From the NCBI GenBank assembly GCA_036873755.1, contig JAVTVY010037006.1, positions 1 to 64,000 of the forward strand: 64,000 nt of DNA. Direction: 5' to 3'. A program made the position numbers and the translations under genes. Numbering within the stretch: position 1 is the first letter of the stretch; each line of letters starts with the position of its first letter. Source of the stretch: Hanleya hanleyi. Its lineage: Eukaryota; Mollusca; Polyplacophora; Lepidopleurida; Hanleyidae. Positions 25,501-31,227 of the stretch are shown piece after piece. The notes beneath the pieces are model-generated. The model worked only from the letters and a program-made list of their open reading frames with translations, did no database searches and was not told the origin of the DNA.

Positions 25501-26551
25501 CTACTTCCTGGTTATCATTGAGTTGTCATTACAGTACCTTCTGGCTATCATTGAGTTATCATTACGGTACCTTCTGGCTATCATTGAGTTATCATTACGG
25601 TACCTTCTGGCTATCATTGAGTTATCATTACGGTACCTTCTGGCTATCATTGAGTTATCATTACGGTACCTTCTGGCTATCATTGAGTTATCATTACGGT
25701 ACCTTCTGGCTATCATTGAGTTATCATTACGGTACCTTCTGGCTATCATTGAGTTCTCATTACGGTACCTTCTGGCTATCATTGAGTTATCATTATGGTG
25801 CATGTTTCACCAAAATCGGGGGAAATTAAATGCAAGATTCAAATTGACTTGACACTTATGAATCTCCATCTCCCAGATTTTTGGTGAAACATGCACATTG
25901 GAACAGTGAGTCTGTGTTGAAACGGATACACACCTTAAGCTTGAATCAAGCATTGCAAAGTGCATACAAATTTTGAAATATATGTATTAAGGCAGTGTGG
26001 TGTTACTGGACCTAGATATGATTGCAACAGATCACCATAGAATACCATACTTTATTTGCAGTTTACTTTGTGTAATAAAATCGTAAAAAATTACAATAAA
26101 TATTTTCCCACACCGTTTGCAATGGTCTTCCATTTGATGGAAACTTTACTTGAGGGTGTACGATCACTTTAAGAAGATATCGATTGACCATAGACATATC
26201 AATAAGAATTTCTGCTCGGCTAAGTAACAAAGGACACATCTTTCATCTAAATATCAATTACGCTACCGCATGTTAGGATCACTCAAAATTTCAGTCACAT
26301 GACTCTGAAATCATTAGCACTAATTGACAAATAGAGTATCCATGAATTTTTATGGTCTGTGCATTATTAAATTACTAGTGAATATTGATTTTGCCATATT
26401 ATTTTCAACTTGTGTGAAGATATTTTTTCTGCACATTTTATACAACTGTTTTTTGTGTCGTTACAGATTGTTCGAGTCAGTGGCACGGTCATGCATGCAG
26501 CCTAAACAGACGCAGAATGTGCGCGAGCCCGAGACGGCCGAATTACACTGA
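1375..26551 (+). CDS. CNOT1: CNOT1, CCR4-NOT complex scaffold subunit, 3' part (20 exons)
   Basis: CNOT1 is the large scaffold of the cytoplasmic CCR4-NOT deadenylase, which shortens mRNA poly(A) tails and represses translation. The 20 exons listed separately join to 2,886 nt (961 codons plus TGA), with every intron phase matching, and the protein aligns by eye with the C-terminal ~40% of animal CNOT1 (human ~2,376 aa). In order it holds the CNOT9-binding helical region ([18 protein letters not shown]), the segment ending [12 protein letters not shown], a connector ([15 protein letters not shown]), and the NOT1 C-terminal domain that binds CNOT2/CNOT3 ([64 protein letters not shown]). All donors are GT and acceptors AG. 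The reading frame is open throughout, so the gene looks functional. The start codon and 5' exons are outside the window. Introns range from ~180 bp to ~4.4 kb, and the larger ones are enlarged by repeats. Confidence 0.96.
1873..2013 (+). CDS. CNOT1: CNOT1 exon b
   Basis: This exon is 141 nt, phase 0 to 0, with acceptor 'gttttag' and donor 'gtcagt'. It encodes [19 protein letters not shown] through [20 protein letters not shown]. The donor is placed by homology, since the open frame runs on past it without family similarity. Confidence 0.93.
2573..2677 (+). CDS. CNOT1: CNOT1 exon c
   Basis: This exon is 105 nt (35 codons), phase 0 to 0. It encodes [20 protein letters not shown] to [12 protein letters not shown], which is nearly invariant among animal CNOT1 proteins. 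The donor is 'gtagga'. Confidence 0.96.
2889..3029 (+). CDS. CNOT1: CNOT1 exon d
   Basis: This exon is 141 nt, phase 0 to 0, with acceptor 'ctcacag' and donor 'gtaagg'. It encodes [20 protein letters not shown] and a less conserved proline/serine-rich end. Confidence 0.95.
3030..3822 (+). other. CNOT1 intron, nothing recognised
   Basis: Unique-looking intron sequence. An imperfect inverted motif (cccatctattatc / gatagatggga, 3698-3749) is the only structure seen. Confidence 0.4.
3823..4017 (+). CDS. CNOT1: CNOT1 exon e
   Basis: This exon is 195 nt (65 codons), phase 0 to 0. It encodes [20 protein letters not shown] to ALALLQK. The donor 'gtttga' is weak, and the frame meets a stop two codons later. 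Confidence 0.94.
4237..4385 (+). CDS. CNOT1: CNOT1 exon f
   Basis: This exon is 149 nt and ends with two bases of an Arg codon (AG), which the next exon completes. It encodes [18 protein letters not shown] to [12 protein letters not shown]. About 60 bp spanning its 3' end and donor are imperfectly repeated directly downstream, and the repeat copy is split by a transposon. Confidence 0.95.
4330..4386 (+). repeat. Tandem duplication of exon f 3' end and donor, copy 1 (functional)
   Basis: This copy contains the last ~56 bases of exon f and the splice donor. A second copy begins at 4389 and, after removing an inserted element, resumes at 5508 (to ~5521). The two copies are roughly 80% alike by eye. 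Confidence 0.8.
4433..5503 (+). mobile_element. TTAA-flanked piggyBac-like MITE (1,071 bp)
   Basis: The element is bounded by TTAA at 4429-4432 and 5504-5507. The ends CTCTTTGCTACTT and (reverse complement) CCCTTTCGTACTT match at 10 of 13 bases, a piggyBac-like terminus. It interrupts the second copy of the duplicated exon f end: flanks reading ...tggacgaTTAA and TTAAacaagtcacaagg join to the same sequence as exon f. It contains a 167-codon open frame (4780-5283) with no resemblance to a transposase, so it is presumably non-autonomous. Confidence 0.82.
6058..6166 (+). CDS. CNOT1: CNOT1 exon g
   Basis: This exon is 109 nt; its first base completes the Arg codon of exon f. It encodes [20 protein letters not shown] to [11 protein letters not shown]. 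The donor is 'gtacta'. Confidence 0.96.
6667..6768 (+). CDS. CNOT1: CNOT1 exon h
   Basis: This exon is 102 nt, phase 0 to 0. It encodes [20 protein letters not shown] to SQISE, matching the [16 protein letters not shown] signature of animal CNOT1. The acceptor is 'ttgcag' and the donor 'gtatgc'. Confidence 0.96.
6997..9026 (+). mobile_element. Large TA-flanked mariner-like non-autonomous element (2,030 bp)
   Basis: A perfect 21-bp terminal inverted repeat, CGGTAATTTCCCTAATAATT plus C at the left and its complement at the right, is flanked by TA (6995-6996, 9027-9028), as for Tc1/mariner insertions. The termini resemble those of the shorter MITEs at 20807, 24615 and 41975. No transposase frame was seen. 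An internal hairpin lies near 7038-7096 (aaaacgggag / ctcccgtttt). Confidence 0.8.
9321..9489 (+). mobile_element. Short MITE (~170 bp)
   Basis: The inverted ends AAACCTGTGTATACCGACC and (complement) AAACATGTGTATACCGACAC enclose ~130 bp. No coding capacity. Confidence 0.65.
9688..9872 (+). mobile_element. SINE-like repeat with molluscan 'gcgacgttaaac' tail
   Basis: About 185 bp beginning gtgggtgagcagcatgcg and ending in the gcgacgttaaacc tail followed by a ctaactcac run. A second copy lies at 62481-62659 and is highly similar over its full length. The tail matches that of the complete SINE at 47.4 kb, but no tRNA-like head is evident. Confidence 0.65.
10540..11110 (+). repeat. Degenerate minisatellite rich in ATTGG boxes
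   Basis: Around twenty imperfect units of roughly 24-30 bp built on gtgattggctgtacaaagat. Every unit carries ATTGG (inverted CCAAT). It lies in the intron before exon i. Confidence 0.75.
11218..11285 (+). CDS. CNOT1: CNOT1 exon i (short)
   Basis: This exon is 68 nt and ends with two bases of a Gly codon. It encodes [19 protein letters not shown] then APEG, aligning with the human segment ADLFHTIETLMRINAHSRG. It lies 4.4 kb from exon h because of inserted repeats. Confidence 0.94.
11329..12306 (+). mobile_element. TTAA-flanked foldback element (978 bp)
   Basis: The ends AGGTGAACTG and CAGTTCACCT are flanked by TTAA at 11325-11328 and 12307-12310, and the inverted similarity extends inward (AAGCTTTT). 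It contains a second TTAA element and an internal inverted repeat near 12018-12124 (cattatagtgg / ccactataa). Confidence 0.75.
11457..11951 (+). mobile_element. Nested TTAA-flanked MITE (495 bp)
   Basis: The ends AGAGGTAGTGGCGT and (complement) AGAGGTAGTAGCGT are flanked by TTAA at 11453-11456 and 11952-11955. It sits wholly inside the 11329-12306 element, so it is the younger insertion. Confidence 0.75.
12408..14845 (+). mobile_element. Hairpin-capped tandem-array element, family B copy 1
   Basis: It starts tttttagcccacc with a hairpin (12414-12437; GCCCACC paired with GGTGGGC), then a GTCCGTCC tract. About 14 monomers of 157 bp follow, each reading from CGATTTCTCAGGAACTACT through CAAATTTGGTACACAGG to CATCTTGGATTTCCCCATG. 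The right end repeats the arm inverted (AATGGTGGGC, 14811-14820), then a short hairpin AGATCC-TTCA-GGATCT and ctcgt. The last ~80 bp are virtually identical to those of copy 2. The long open frames here are tandem-repeat artefacts. Confidence 0.85.
12459..12500 (+). repeat. (GTCC)n tract of family B copy 1
   Basis: GTCCGTCC-type simple repeat between the hairpin and first monomer. Confidence 0.8.
15175..15415 (+). CDS. CNOT1: CNOT1 exon j
   Basis: This exon is 241 nt; its first base completes a Gly codon. It encodes [19 protein letters not shown], then [18 protein letters not shown] and [20 protein letters not shown]. The acceptor is 'gtccag' and the donor 'gtgagg'. Confidence 0.96.
15763..15999 (+). 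CDS. CNOT1: CNOT1 exon k
   Basis: This exon is 237 nt (79 codons), phase 0 to 0. It encodes [20 protein letters not shown] to [11 protein letters not shown]. The acceptor is 'tttgcag' and the donor 'gtatgt'. Confidence 0.97.
16000..17307 (+). other. CNOT1 intron, nothing recognised
   Basis: No coding similarity, tandem repeat or paired termini identified over this 1.3 kb. Confidence 0.4.
17308..17471 (+). CDS. CNOT1: CNOT1 exon l
   Basis: This exon is 164 nt and ends with TG of a Cys codon. It encodes [20 protein letters not shown] to INLQVLTAF. Its 3' end and 'gtaagt' donor form the first unit of a 21-bp tandem repeat in the intron. Confidence 0.96.
17457..17562 (+). repeat. 21-bp tandem repeat of exon l splice donor
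   Basis: About five units of ~21 bp based on ctcacagctttctggtaagt. The first unit is the genuine exon end and donor (GT at 17472). Intact copies of TTTCTG|GTAAG also occur at 17493 and 17535. Use of the later donors would add in-frame TAA to the message. Confidence 0.85.
17994..18111 (+). CDS. CNOT1: CNOT1 exon m
   Basis: This exon is 118 nt; its first base completes the Cys codon. It encodes [20 protein letters not shown] to LALTPQQR. The acceptor is 'tccacag' and the donor 'gtaact'. Confidence 0.96.
18323..18336 (+). repeat. Run of 14 G
   Basis: Uninterrupted homopolymer G in an intron, able in principle to form a G-quadruplex. Confidence 0.9.
18481..20273 (+). mobile_element. Hairpin-capped tandem-array element, family C
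   Basis: The left hairpin is TATGCCCCCCCC ... GGGGGGCATA (18481-18512), followed by a GTCCGTCT tract. About eight monomers follow, the central ones exactly 161 bp apart (GGAACTTGTCCGGGCTGGAT at 19041, 19202, 19363, 19524). A non-repetitive tail precedes the right end GGGGGGGCATA (20263-20273), the inverted left arm. It fills the intron between exons m and n. It has the same plan as families A and B but different monomers. Confidence 0.75.
20508..20609 (+). CDS. CNOT1: CNOT1 exon n
   Basis: This exon is 102 nt, phase 0 to 0. It encodes [20 protein letters not shown] to QLLYK. The acceptor is 'ttttcag' and the donor 'gtaagc'. Confidence 0.96.
20807..21071 (+). mobile_element. TA-flanked mariner-like MITE (265 bp)
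   Basis: CGGTAATCCCTCTAATAATT at the left and its near-complement at the right are flanked by TA. The interior is rich in inverted 'attgaat / attcaat' segments, so it is largely palindromic. The same family is at 24615, 41975 and (partial) 38867. Confidence 0.8.
21249..21506 (+). CDS. CNOT1: CNOT1 exon o
   Basis: This exon is 258 nt (86 codons), phase 0 to 0. It encodes [19 protein letters not shown], then [20 protein letters not shown] and [19 protein letters not shown]. It belongs to the NOT1 C-terminal domain. The donor is 'gtcagt'. Confidence 0.97.
21841..21909 (+). CDS. CNOT1: CNOT1 exon p
   Basis: This exon is 69 nt (23 codons), phase 0 to 0. It encodes [20 protein letters not shown] then NLQ. 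The acceptor is 'atttcag' and the donor 'gtgggt'. Confidence 0.96.
22183..22360 (+). CDS. CNOT1: CNOT1 exon q
   Basis: This exon is 178 nt and ends with the first base of a Gly codon. It encodes [20 protein letters not shown] to [13 protein letters not shown]. The acceptor is 'tttccag' and the donor 'gtaagt'. Confidence 0.96.
22772..22904 (+). CDS. CNOT1: CNOT1 exon r
   Basis: This exon is 133 nt, starting with GT of the split Gly codon and ending with CG of a split Arg codon. It encodes [20 protein letters not shown] to EAIQEQIT. The donor is 'gtaaga'. Confidence 0.97.
23257..23428 (+). repeat. 52-bp tandem repeat of exon s acceptor region
   Basis: Units begin at 23257, 23309, 23361 and 23412 with gagagactgatagtgaac and include the acceptor TTTATTTCAG|AGTGCT. 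The last junction (23401/23402) is the genuine exon s start. An intact decoy acceptor is at 23296-23297, and the middle copy has lost its AG. Confidence 0.85.
23402..23536 (+). CDS. CNOT1: CNOT1 exon s
   Basis: This exon is 135 nt; its first base completes the Arg codon. It encodes [20 protein letters not shown] to HCAPEIE plus AA of a Lys codon. Its acceptor and first ~27 bases are the last copy of a 52-bp tandem repeat, so a decoy acceptor with near-identical sequence lies 104 bp upstream. Confidence 0.95.
23537..24612 (+). other. CNOT1 intron, AT-rich, nothing recognised
   Basis: AT-rich with several T runs. No paired termini or coding similarity seen. Confidence 0.4.
24615..24835 (+). 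mobile_element. TA-flanked mariner-like MITE (221 bp)
   Basis: CAGTAATCCCTCTAATAATT at the left and an eroded complement ending taccaTA at the right, with flanking TA dinucleotides. Same family as 20807-21071. Confidence 0.75.
25514..25799 (+). repeat. 33-bp minisatellite, ~8.7 copies
   Basis: A head-to-tail 33-bp unit based on tatcattgagttatcattac + ggtaccttctggc, nearly identical in the central six copies. Because 33 is divisible by 3 and the unit lacks stops in several frames, it makes open frames on both strands (an 11-residue repeat such as [11 protein letters not shown]), which are not genes. Confidence 0.95.
25797..26168 (+). mobile_element. Half copy of a TTAA foldback element
   Basis: It matches the right arm of the 28449-29115 element from its centre outward, ending GTACGATCACT|TTAA. 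Its inner end directly abuts the last unit of the 33-bp minisatellite. Confidence 0.75.
26467..26551 (+). CDS. CNOT1: CNOT1 terminal coding exon t
   Basis: This exon is 85 nt including TGA at 26549-26551. It completes the Lys codon and encodes [20 protein letters not shown] then PETAELH. The start matches the CNOT1 C-terminus (LFQSVAQCCM in vertebrates), and the last ~18 residues are lineage-specific. Confidence 0.95.
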
Positions 26552-28290
26552 GGCCTGCATTCGGAGTGATAGAAAAGACTTGACAAAACCTGAACCAGCC
26601 ATCTTTGATTGGGTGGAATCCCCCTCTACCTTAGCTAAAGGAAGGGAAAATTCAAACTTTCAAGCCGATCCATAAGGTGTGATAAATGTTGGATCTGGCT
26701 TGGTCCACACTGGGTCGATGACAGAATTTTGAATATTTATATATATTTTTTTTTGGTGAAGGCTTTTGCCTGACTGACGTGTACAATTTGTTTATAGTTT
26801 CGGCTGTGAAAAAGCCGACTTGGACCCAATTTCTCCACGGACAAAAGAGAATCAACGACGAAATCTTTGCGGATATGACCTAATGACAAGAAAGTCCACT
26901 GAATAATTTGTTGAGAGAGTTCACCGTTAAACCAGTGTACAGTTGTAAATCCAACCCCGCTTAATTCAGAACCAGTCGTGTTTGTGTGTCCCGCTTGTTC
27001 AAAGTTCAGCATCATCCATTGCCAGCGCGAGTCACTAGGGCTACCGGTGTACAGAAGGGTGGTCTCTGACTGGACAATGTGAAAAACCATGTCAACGGGA
27101 TACTGGGCAATGTTACTTTGATCCTGGGCGAGGCCCGAGAGTTTGGAATGGAAACATGAGAGAGGAGAAAGAAATTCCTGTGTTCAGATGAACTTCACGT
27201 CCAGTTTCAACAACAGAGAATGTGTTAACAGTATTTCACACAAATATTTTACTTTATTATAAGAGTTTTCTTCCGGTCAGTGGTTCACATTTCTCATGCT
27301 GTATTTATAAATTTTCTTTTATGTTTGATTTTACATTGTTAAGAACCCACAGTTTTTGGTGAACATATTTTTTAATTCTCATTGCTGTTAATTTTTTTTT
27401 CTTCTTTTTTTTTTTTTTGATACTTAGAAACTGAATAATAGCATCAGTTGTGTGAATTTTATGGGAAAGCATATTCCGTTACCACAGCTTCTAATATCTG
27501 GCCCTCACTAGACGCCATCTGTGTCGGCATACATTTGGCAGAAAGAAGCTGAAATATGTTAATATGCTTTCTCAACTCGACCTGGAAGAAAACCTCAAAC
27601 TCTGCTATTTGTCATTTGTGTTTGACGGCTTCAACAGGAAATTTCAAGGCCCCGCAAATGAGCCATAATCTGCAATCCTTCTATGCCTATCTACGCACAA
27701 CTAATAATCGGTGTGTGACAACCGACACCAGAAGAAGACCATGGCAGAAAAGGGTCGCTATGATCGACTGTTGTTTGTACAGCACACAATAGCTGATGTC
27801 CATTGTCACATGTTGATATTACTTACTCTTCGTTTGACAGTAATTTTCCAAGTTTATTACCGATACTTGATTTTTTTCTTTTTTAAATGGTTCTGTTCTT
27901 CTCGTCAAATCATTTGAATTGGATGTTGTTGTGAAATCTGTAACATGCGGACAGTGGAGTCAAGAGTGTCTCCCCCTTTCTTCTCTCCCATCGGGAAGAC
28001 TACCGAGTGGTCATTGAGTTTTTGAGATAAGAGTATTGTGATTGTTTATCTTCTGCCCAAGGCTGTCTGTATACAACTCACGGATCTCAGAGAGATATAA
28101 AACTGTACAGTTGTATATTATGATAGAAAGAAAAAGCTCTATATTTACCTGGAAGTTCTCGGTGTTCCTTTAAGGGCCATGCTGTGAGAGTAAGGACTCG
28201 CCCCAGAAGAACTGTTGTCTGTATTGTTGAAGGTACATTTAATTATGGCCATTCATCTATAATTTCAATAAAAAACTTAGTGTTTGCAAC
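26552..28290 (+). other. CNOT1: Probable CNOT1 3' UTR
   Basis: No coding homology is visible after the stop codon. An AATAAA at 28267-28272, followed by a T/G-rich stretch, is the likely polyadenylation signal and gives a 3' UTR of about 1.7 kb. T-rich tracts occur near 27390-27420. The end point is inferred. Confidence 0.55.
28267..28272 (+). promoter_or_regulatory. Candidate polyadenylation signal of CNOT1
   Basis: A canonical AATAAA hexamer with TGTTTGC ~10 bp downstream. It is the first canonical hexamer I noted after the CNOT1 stop that precedes the intergenic repeats. Confidence 0.5.
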
Positions 28291-28448
28291 ATAATTTATG
28301 ATCTTCTCAAGATTTATTTGTTGGTATTTGAGGTTTAGCATCATGACCATTCTCCAAAGGGACAACACCCATAAGTTCTACCAAATGGTCTCTGCACTCC
28401 ATAACTTTATATCCTAAATTGTTGCAATAGGTTATATCTGACATTTAA

Positions 28449-29115
28449 AGTGATCGTAAACCCTCAAGTAAAGTTTCCATCAAATGACAGACCATTGCGA
28501 ACAGTGTCGGAAACTATTTATTGCAATTTTTTACGATTTTATTTCACCGAGTAAACTGCAAATAAAGCATGGTATTCTATGATGGTCTGTTGGGATCATA
28601 TCTAGGTCCAGTGACGTCACACTGCCTTAATACATATATTTCAAACTGTATGCACTTTCCAGTGTTTGATTCAAGCTTAAGGTGTGTATACTTTGAGTTT
28701 CAACACAGACTCACTGTTCCAATGTGCATGTTTCACCAAAATCGGTGAAATTAAATGCAAGATTCAAATTGACTTGACACTTACGAGTTACCATCTCCCA
28801 GATTTTGGTGAAACATTTTGGAATATGCACATTGGAACAGTGAGTCTGTGTTGAAACTCAAAGTATACACACCTTAAAGCTTGAATCAAGCATTGAAAAG
28901 TGCATACAAAGTTTGAAATATATGTATTAAGGCCATGAAGGCAGTGTGACGTCACTGGACCTAGATATGATTGCAACAGACCACCATAGAATACCATGCT
29001 TTATTTGCAATTTACTCTGTAATAAAATCGTAAAAAATCACAATAAATATTTCCCCACACTGTTTGCAATTGTCTTTCATTTGATGGAAACTCGACTTGA
29101 GTGTTTACGATCACT
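28449..29115 (+). mobile_element. TTAA-flanked foldback element (667 bp)
   Basis: AGTGATCGTAAAC ... GTTTACGATCACT is flanked by TTAA (28445-28448, 29116-29119). The two arms are inverted copies of each other over ~300 bp and meet near 28735-28835, so the whole element can fold into one long hairpin. No coding capacity. Confidence 0.85.
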
Positions 29116-29225
29116 TTAATAGCAGTTTACAGTTTTAGGGGATGGTCAAAGTTCAAATAAAGCAAACATGACCCCTCCATCACCACACCTGATTGAACAG
29201 GGTGAAGGTCGTGACATCAGGGTCT

Positions 29226-29405
29226 GATTACGATCATTCGTAGCAAATGTTGTAGGTGACTTTTCCATTGTAACGCTAAGGTCAGCTAAAACGTAAAACA
29301 TTTGTTGACGTCATAATGATGTCATACCCAATGTTGTGCAACATTCGTTACAATAGGTCATCCAATACAGCTGAGCAGTCGAAAATATACGACGTGATCG
29401 TAATC
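29226..29405. mobile_element. Foldback repeat (~180 bp)
   Basis: GATTACGATC at the left and GATCGTAATC at the right with further inverted blocks (ccattgtaacg / cgttacaat). Confidence 0.55.
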
Positions 29406-29690
29406 AAGACTAACATCAGGGGTCAGAGGTTACGGCTTCAAATCTTTGTTTGCCACATCTGTTTTATTGCACTAAAAAGCCCTATTTTATGTCGTCTTTC
29501 ATCGGATAAATTATCAACATATATTTTACACAGCTTCTCTGTATCTTTTCATGCAAAGTGTGCAGCAGGTATGTTGTAGAACCTTTAAAGATGCGATCGG
29601 CTCAAGATTCACCTATTTCTTCTAATTATTCAGACAGCAAAAGTTAACTTCAGGCATCTGCAGAGAGACATTCTGCTAACATTCTACAAA

Positions 29691-30272
29691 GGAGATGGTA
29701 CGATAAGGCAGGATTTTGGCCTGTCCGAGGTGCGGTTGAAATCGAAAGATAGAATGTCCTCAAAATAATTGTTTTAATTTAACGACGAGAAAATATATGT
29801 ACACAATATGTAAAAGTTCTAGCTCGATTGCGTTATCATTGTTGTCAGAACATGAAATTGAAATCCGCAGCATCTGCTATTTCGTGAAAAAAGGGTCTAA
29901 ATCTAGTCATTCAAACACACATTTAGACATGAAGGGCCGCTTGGACCAATAAGATTTTCCAGCCGTGGAGATATAATGCCATCGCACATCCCCAGGTTAA
30001 ATGGCGTTTTGGTCCAAAGAGTCCTTCATGTCTAAATGTACATTTAAATGACTCGAGTTAGACCCATTTTTAACGAAATTACACATGCTGCGAATTACAG
30101 TTTCATGCCCTAACTACAATCATAACGTAAACGAGCTAGAACTTTCACATATTTTGTACATATATTTTCTCTTGCTGTAACATTAAAACACAATTATTTA
30201 TAGGACATTTTATTTTTTCGATTTCAACCTCGCCACGTATAGGCCAAAATCCCACCTTATCGTACCATCTCC
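29691..30272. mobile_element. Large foldback element (582 bp)
   Basis: GGAGATGGTACGATAAGG at the left is exactly inverted at the right. Arms of ~230 bp flank a 116-bp palindrome (29922-30037) that also exists alone at 33941-34054. One further arm copy lies at 30654-30867. Confidence 0.8.
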
Positions 30273-30653
30273 TTTCACGAGCTAGACTTCCAGTTCTCGG
30301 AATAAATAACATATCCATGCCACAATATTTGGCCTCAGTTGACATAAAGATGGTTTCATTCTTCTTTTGCGTCTAAAATTGCTGTTCGAAAAATTAGAAG
30401 AAATAGGGTAAAATAAAACCTGGCCTGGCTTCAAATGTTTACAGAAATAACATATTGGGCTTCAAAATATGGAAAATAGATTAATATTTGAAATCTCATA
30501 CGGGGAAAGACCTGAATTAAATGATAAACCGAGAACTGGAGATATTACCTTGACTGACTGACAAAAAGATTGACAGACATACCTCGGAATCAACAGGTTT
30601 CTTCTTTGTCATGATCAGTTTTCAGGTATACTTGGAAGGAAATTGTACGATAA

Positions 30654-30867
30654 GGTGACATTTTGGCCTATACATGGTGCGGTTGAAATCGAAAAGATAA
30701 AATGTCCTAAAAATAACTGTTTTTTAATGTAACAGCAAGAGAAAATATATTTACACGATATGTGAAAGTTCTAGCTCAATTGCATTATGATTACAGTTAT
30801 GACAAGGAATTGAAATCCGCAATATGTGCTATTTTGTGAATAAAGGGTCTAAATCGAGTCATTTAAA
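30654..30867 (+). mobile_element. Solo arm of the 29691 foldback element
   Basis: Starts gtacgataaggtgacatttt and follows the left arm of the 29691 element for ~210 bp to 'gagtcattta'. It has no partner arm or central palindrome. Confidence 0.7.
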
Positions 30868-31227
30868 GAGCTAATGCACTCATTTTGATAATGTGCAAAG
30901 ATGTTTAATTGGTGAAAATGTGCATTAAAATTGTATAATTGTGACAATAATTTTTCTAAGCGATGACCTTGGACGTTCGATTATATCAACTGCTAGGAAA
31001 CAAACAAGAGAAATCTGAAGACCGTGCCTAATGTGACGTCACATTAGAGAACTCCACACAGAACAACTCTTGATGTCGAAAGCTGTGACGTTTGGAATGT
31101 CGTTACACAACGTCACAATGTAGCATTGGCTTCGGCTGCCTTTTCTGTTGTGTTTTTGCGCAGTTGACTAAACTTGGATTTTCAAAGCATGCAGTCACAC
31201 AGCAAAGTAATTACTTGATGGTAAAGC
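30868..31227. other. Intergenic, nothing recognised
   Basis: No repeat termini or coding similarity seen. Confidence 0.35.

Noticed and set aside
25501..25803. CRISPR-like regular repeat array
   Set aside because: The 33-bp units are directly adjacent with no unique spacers, and the genome is an intron-containing animal one. It is a minisatellite.
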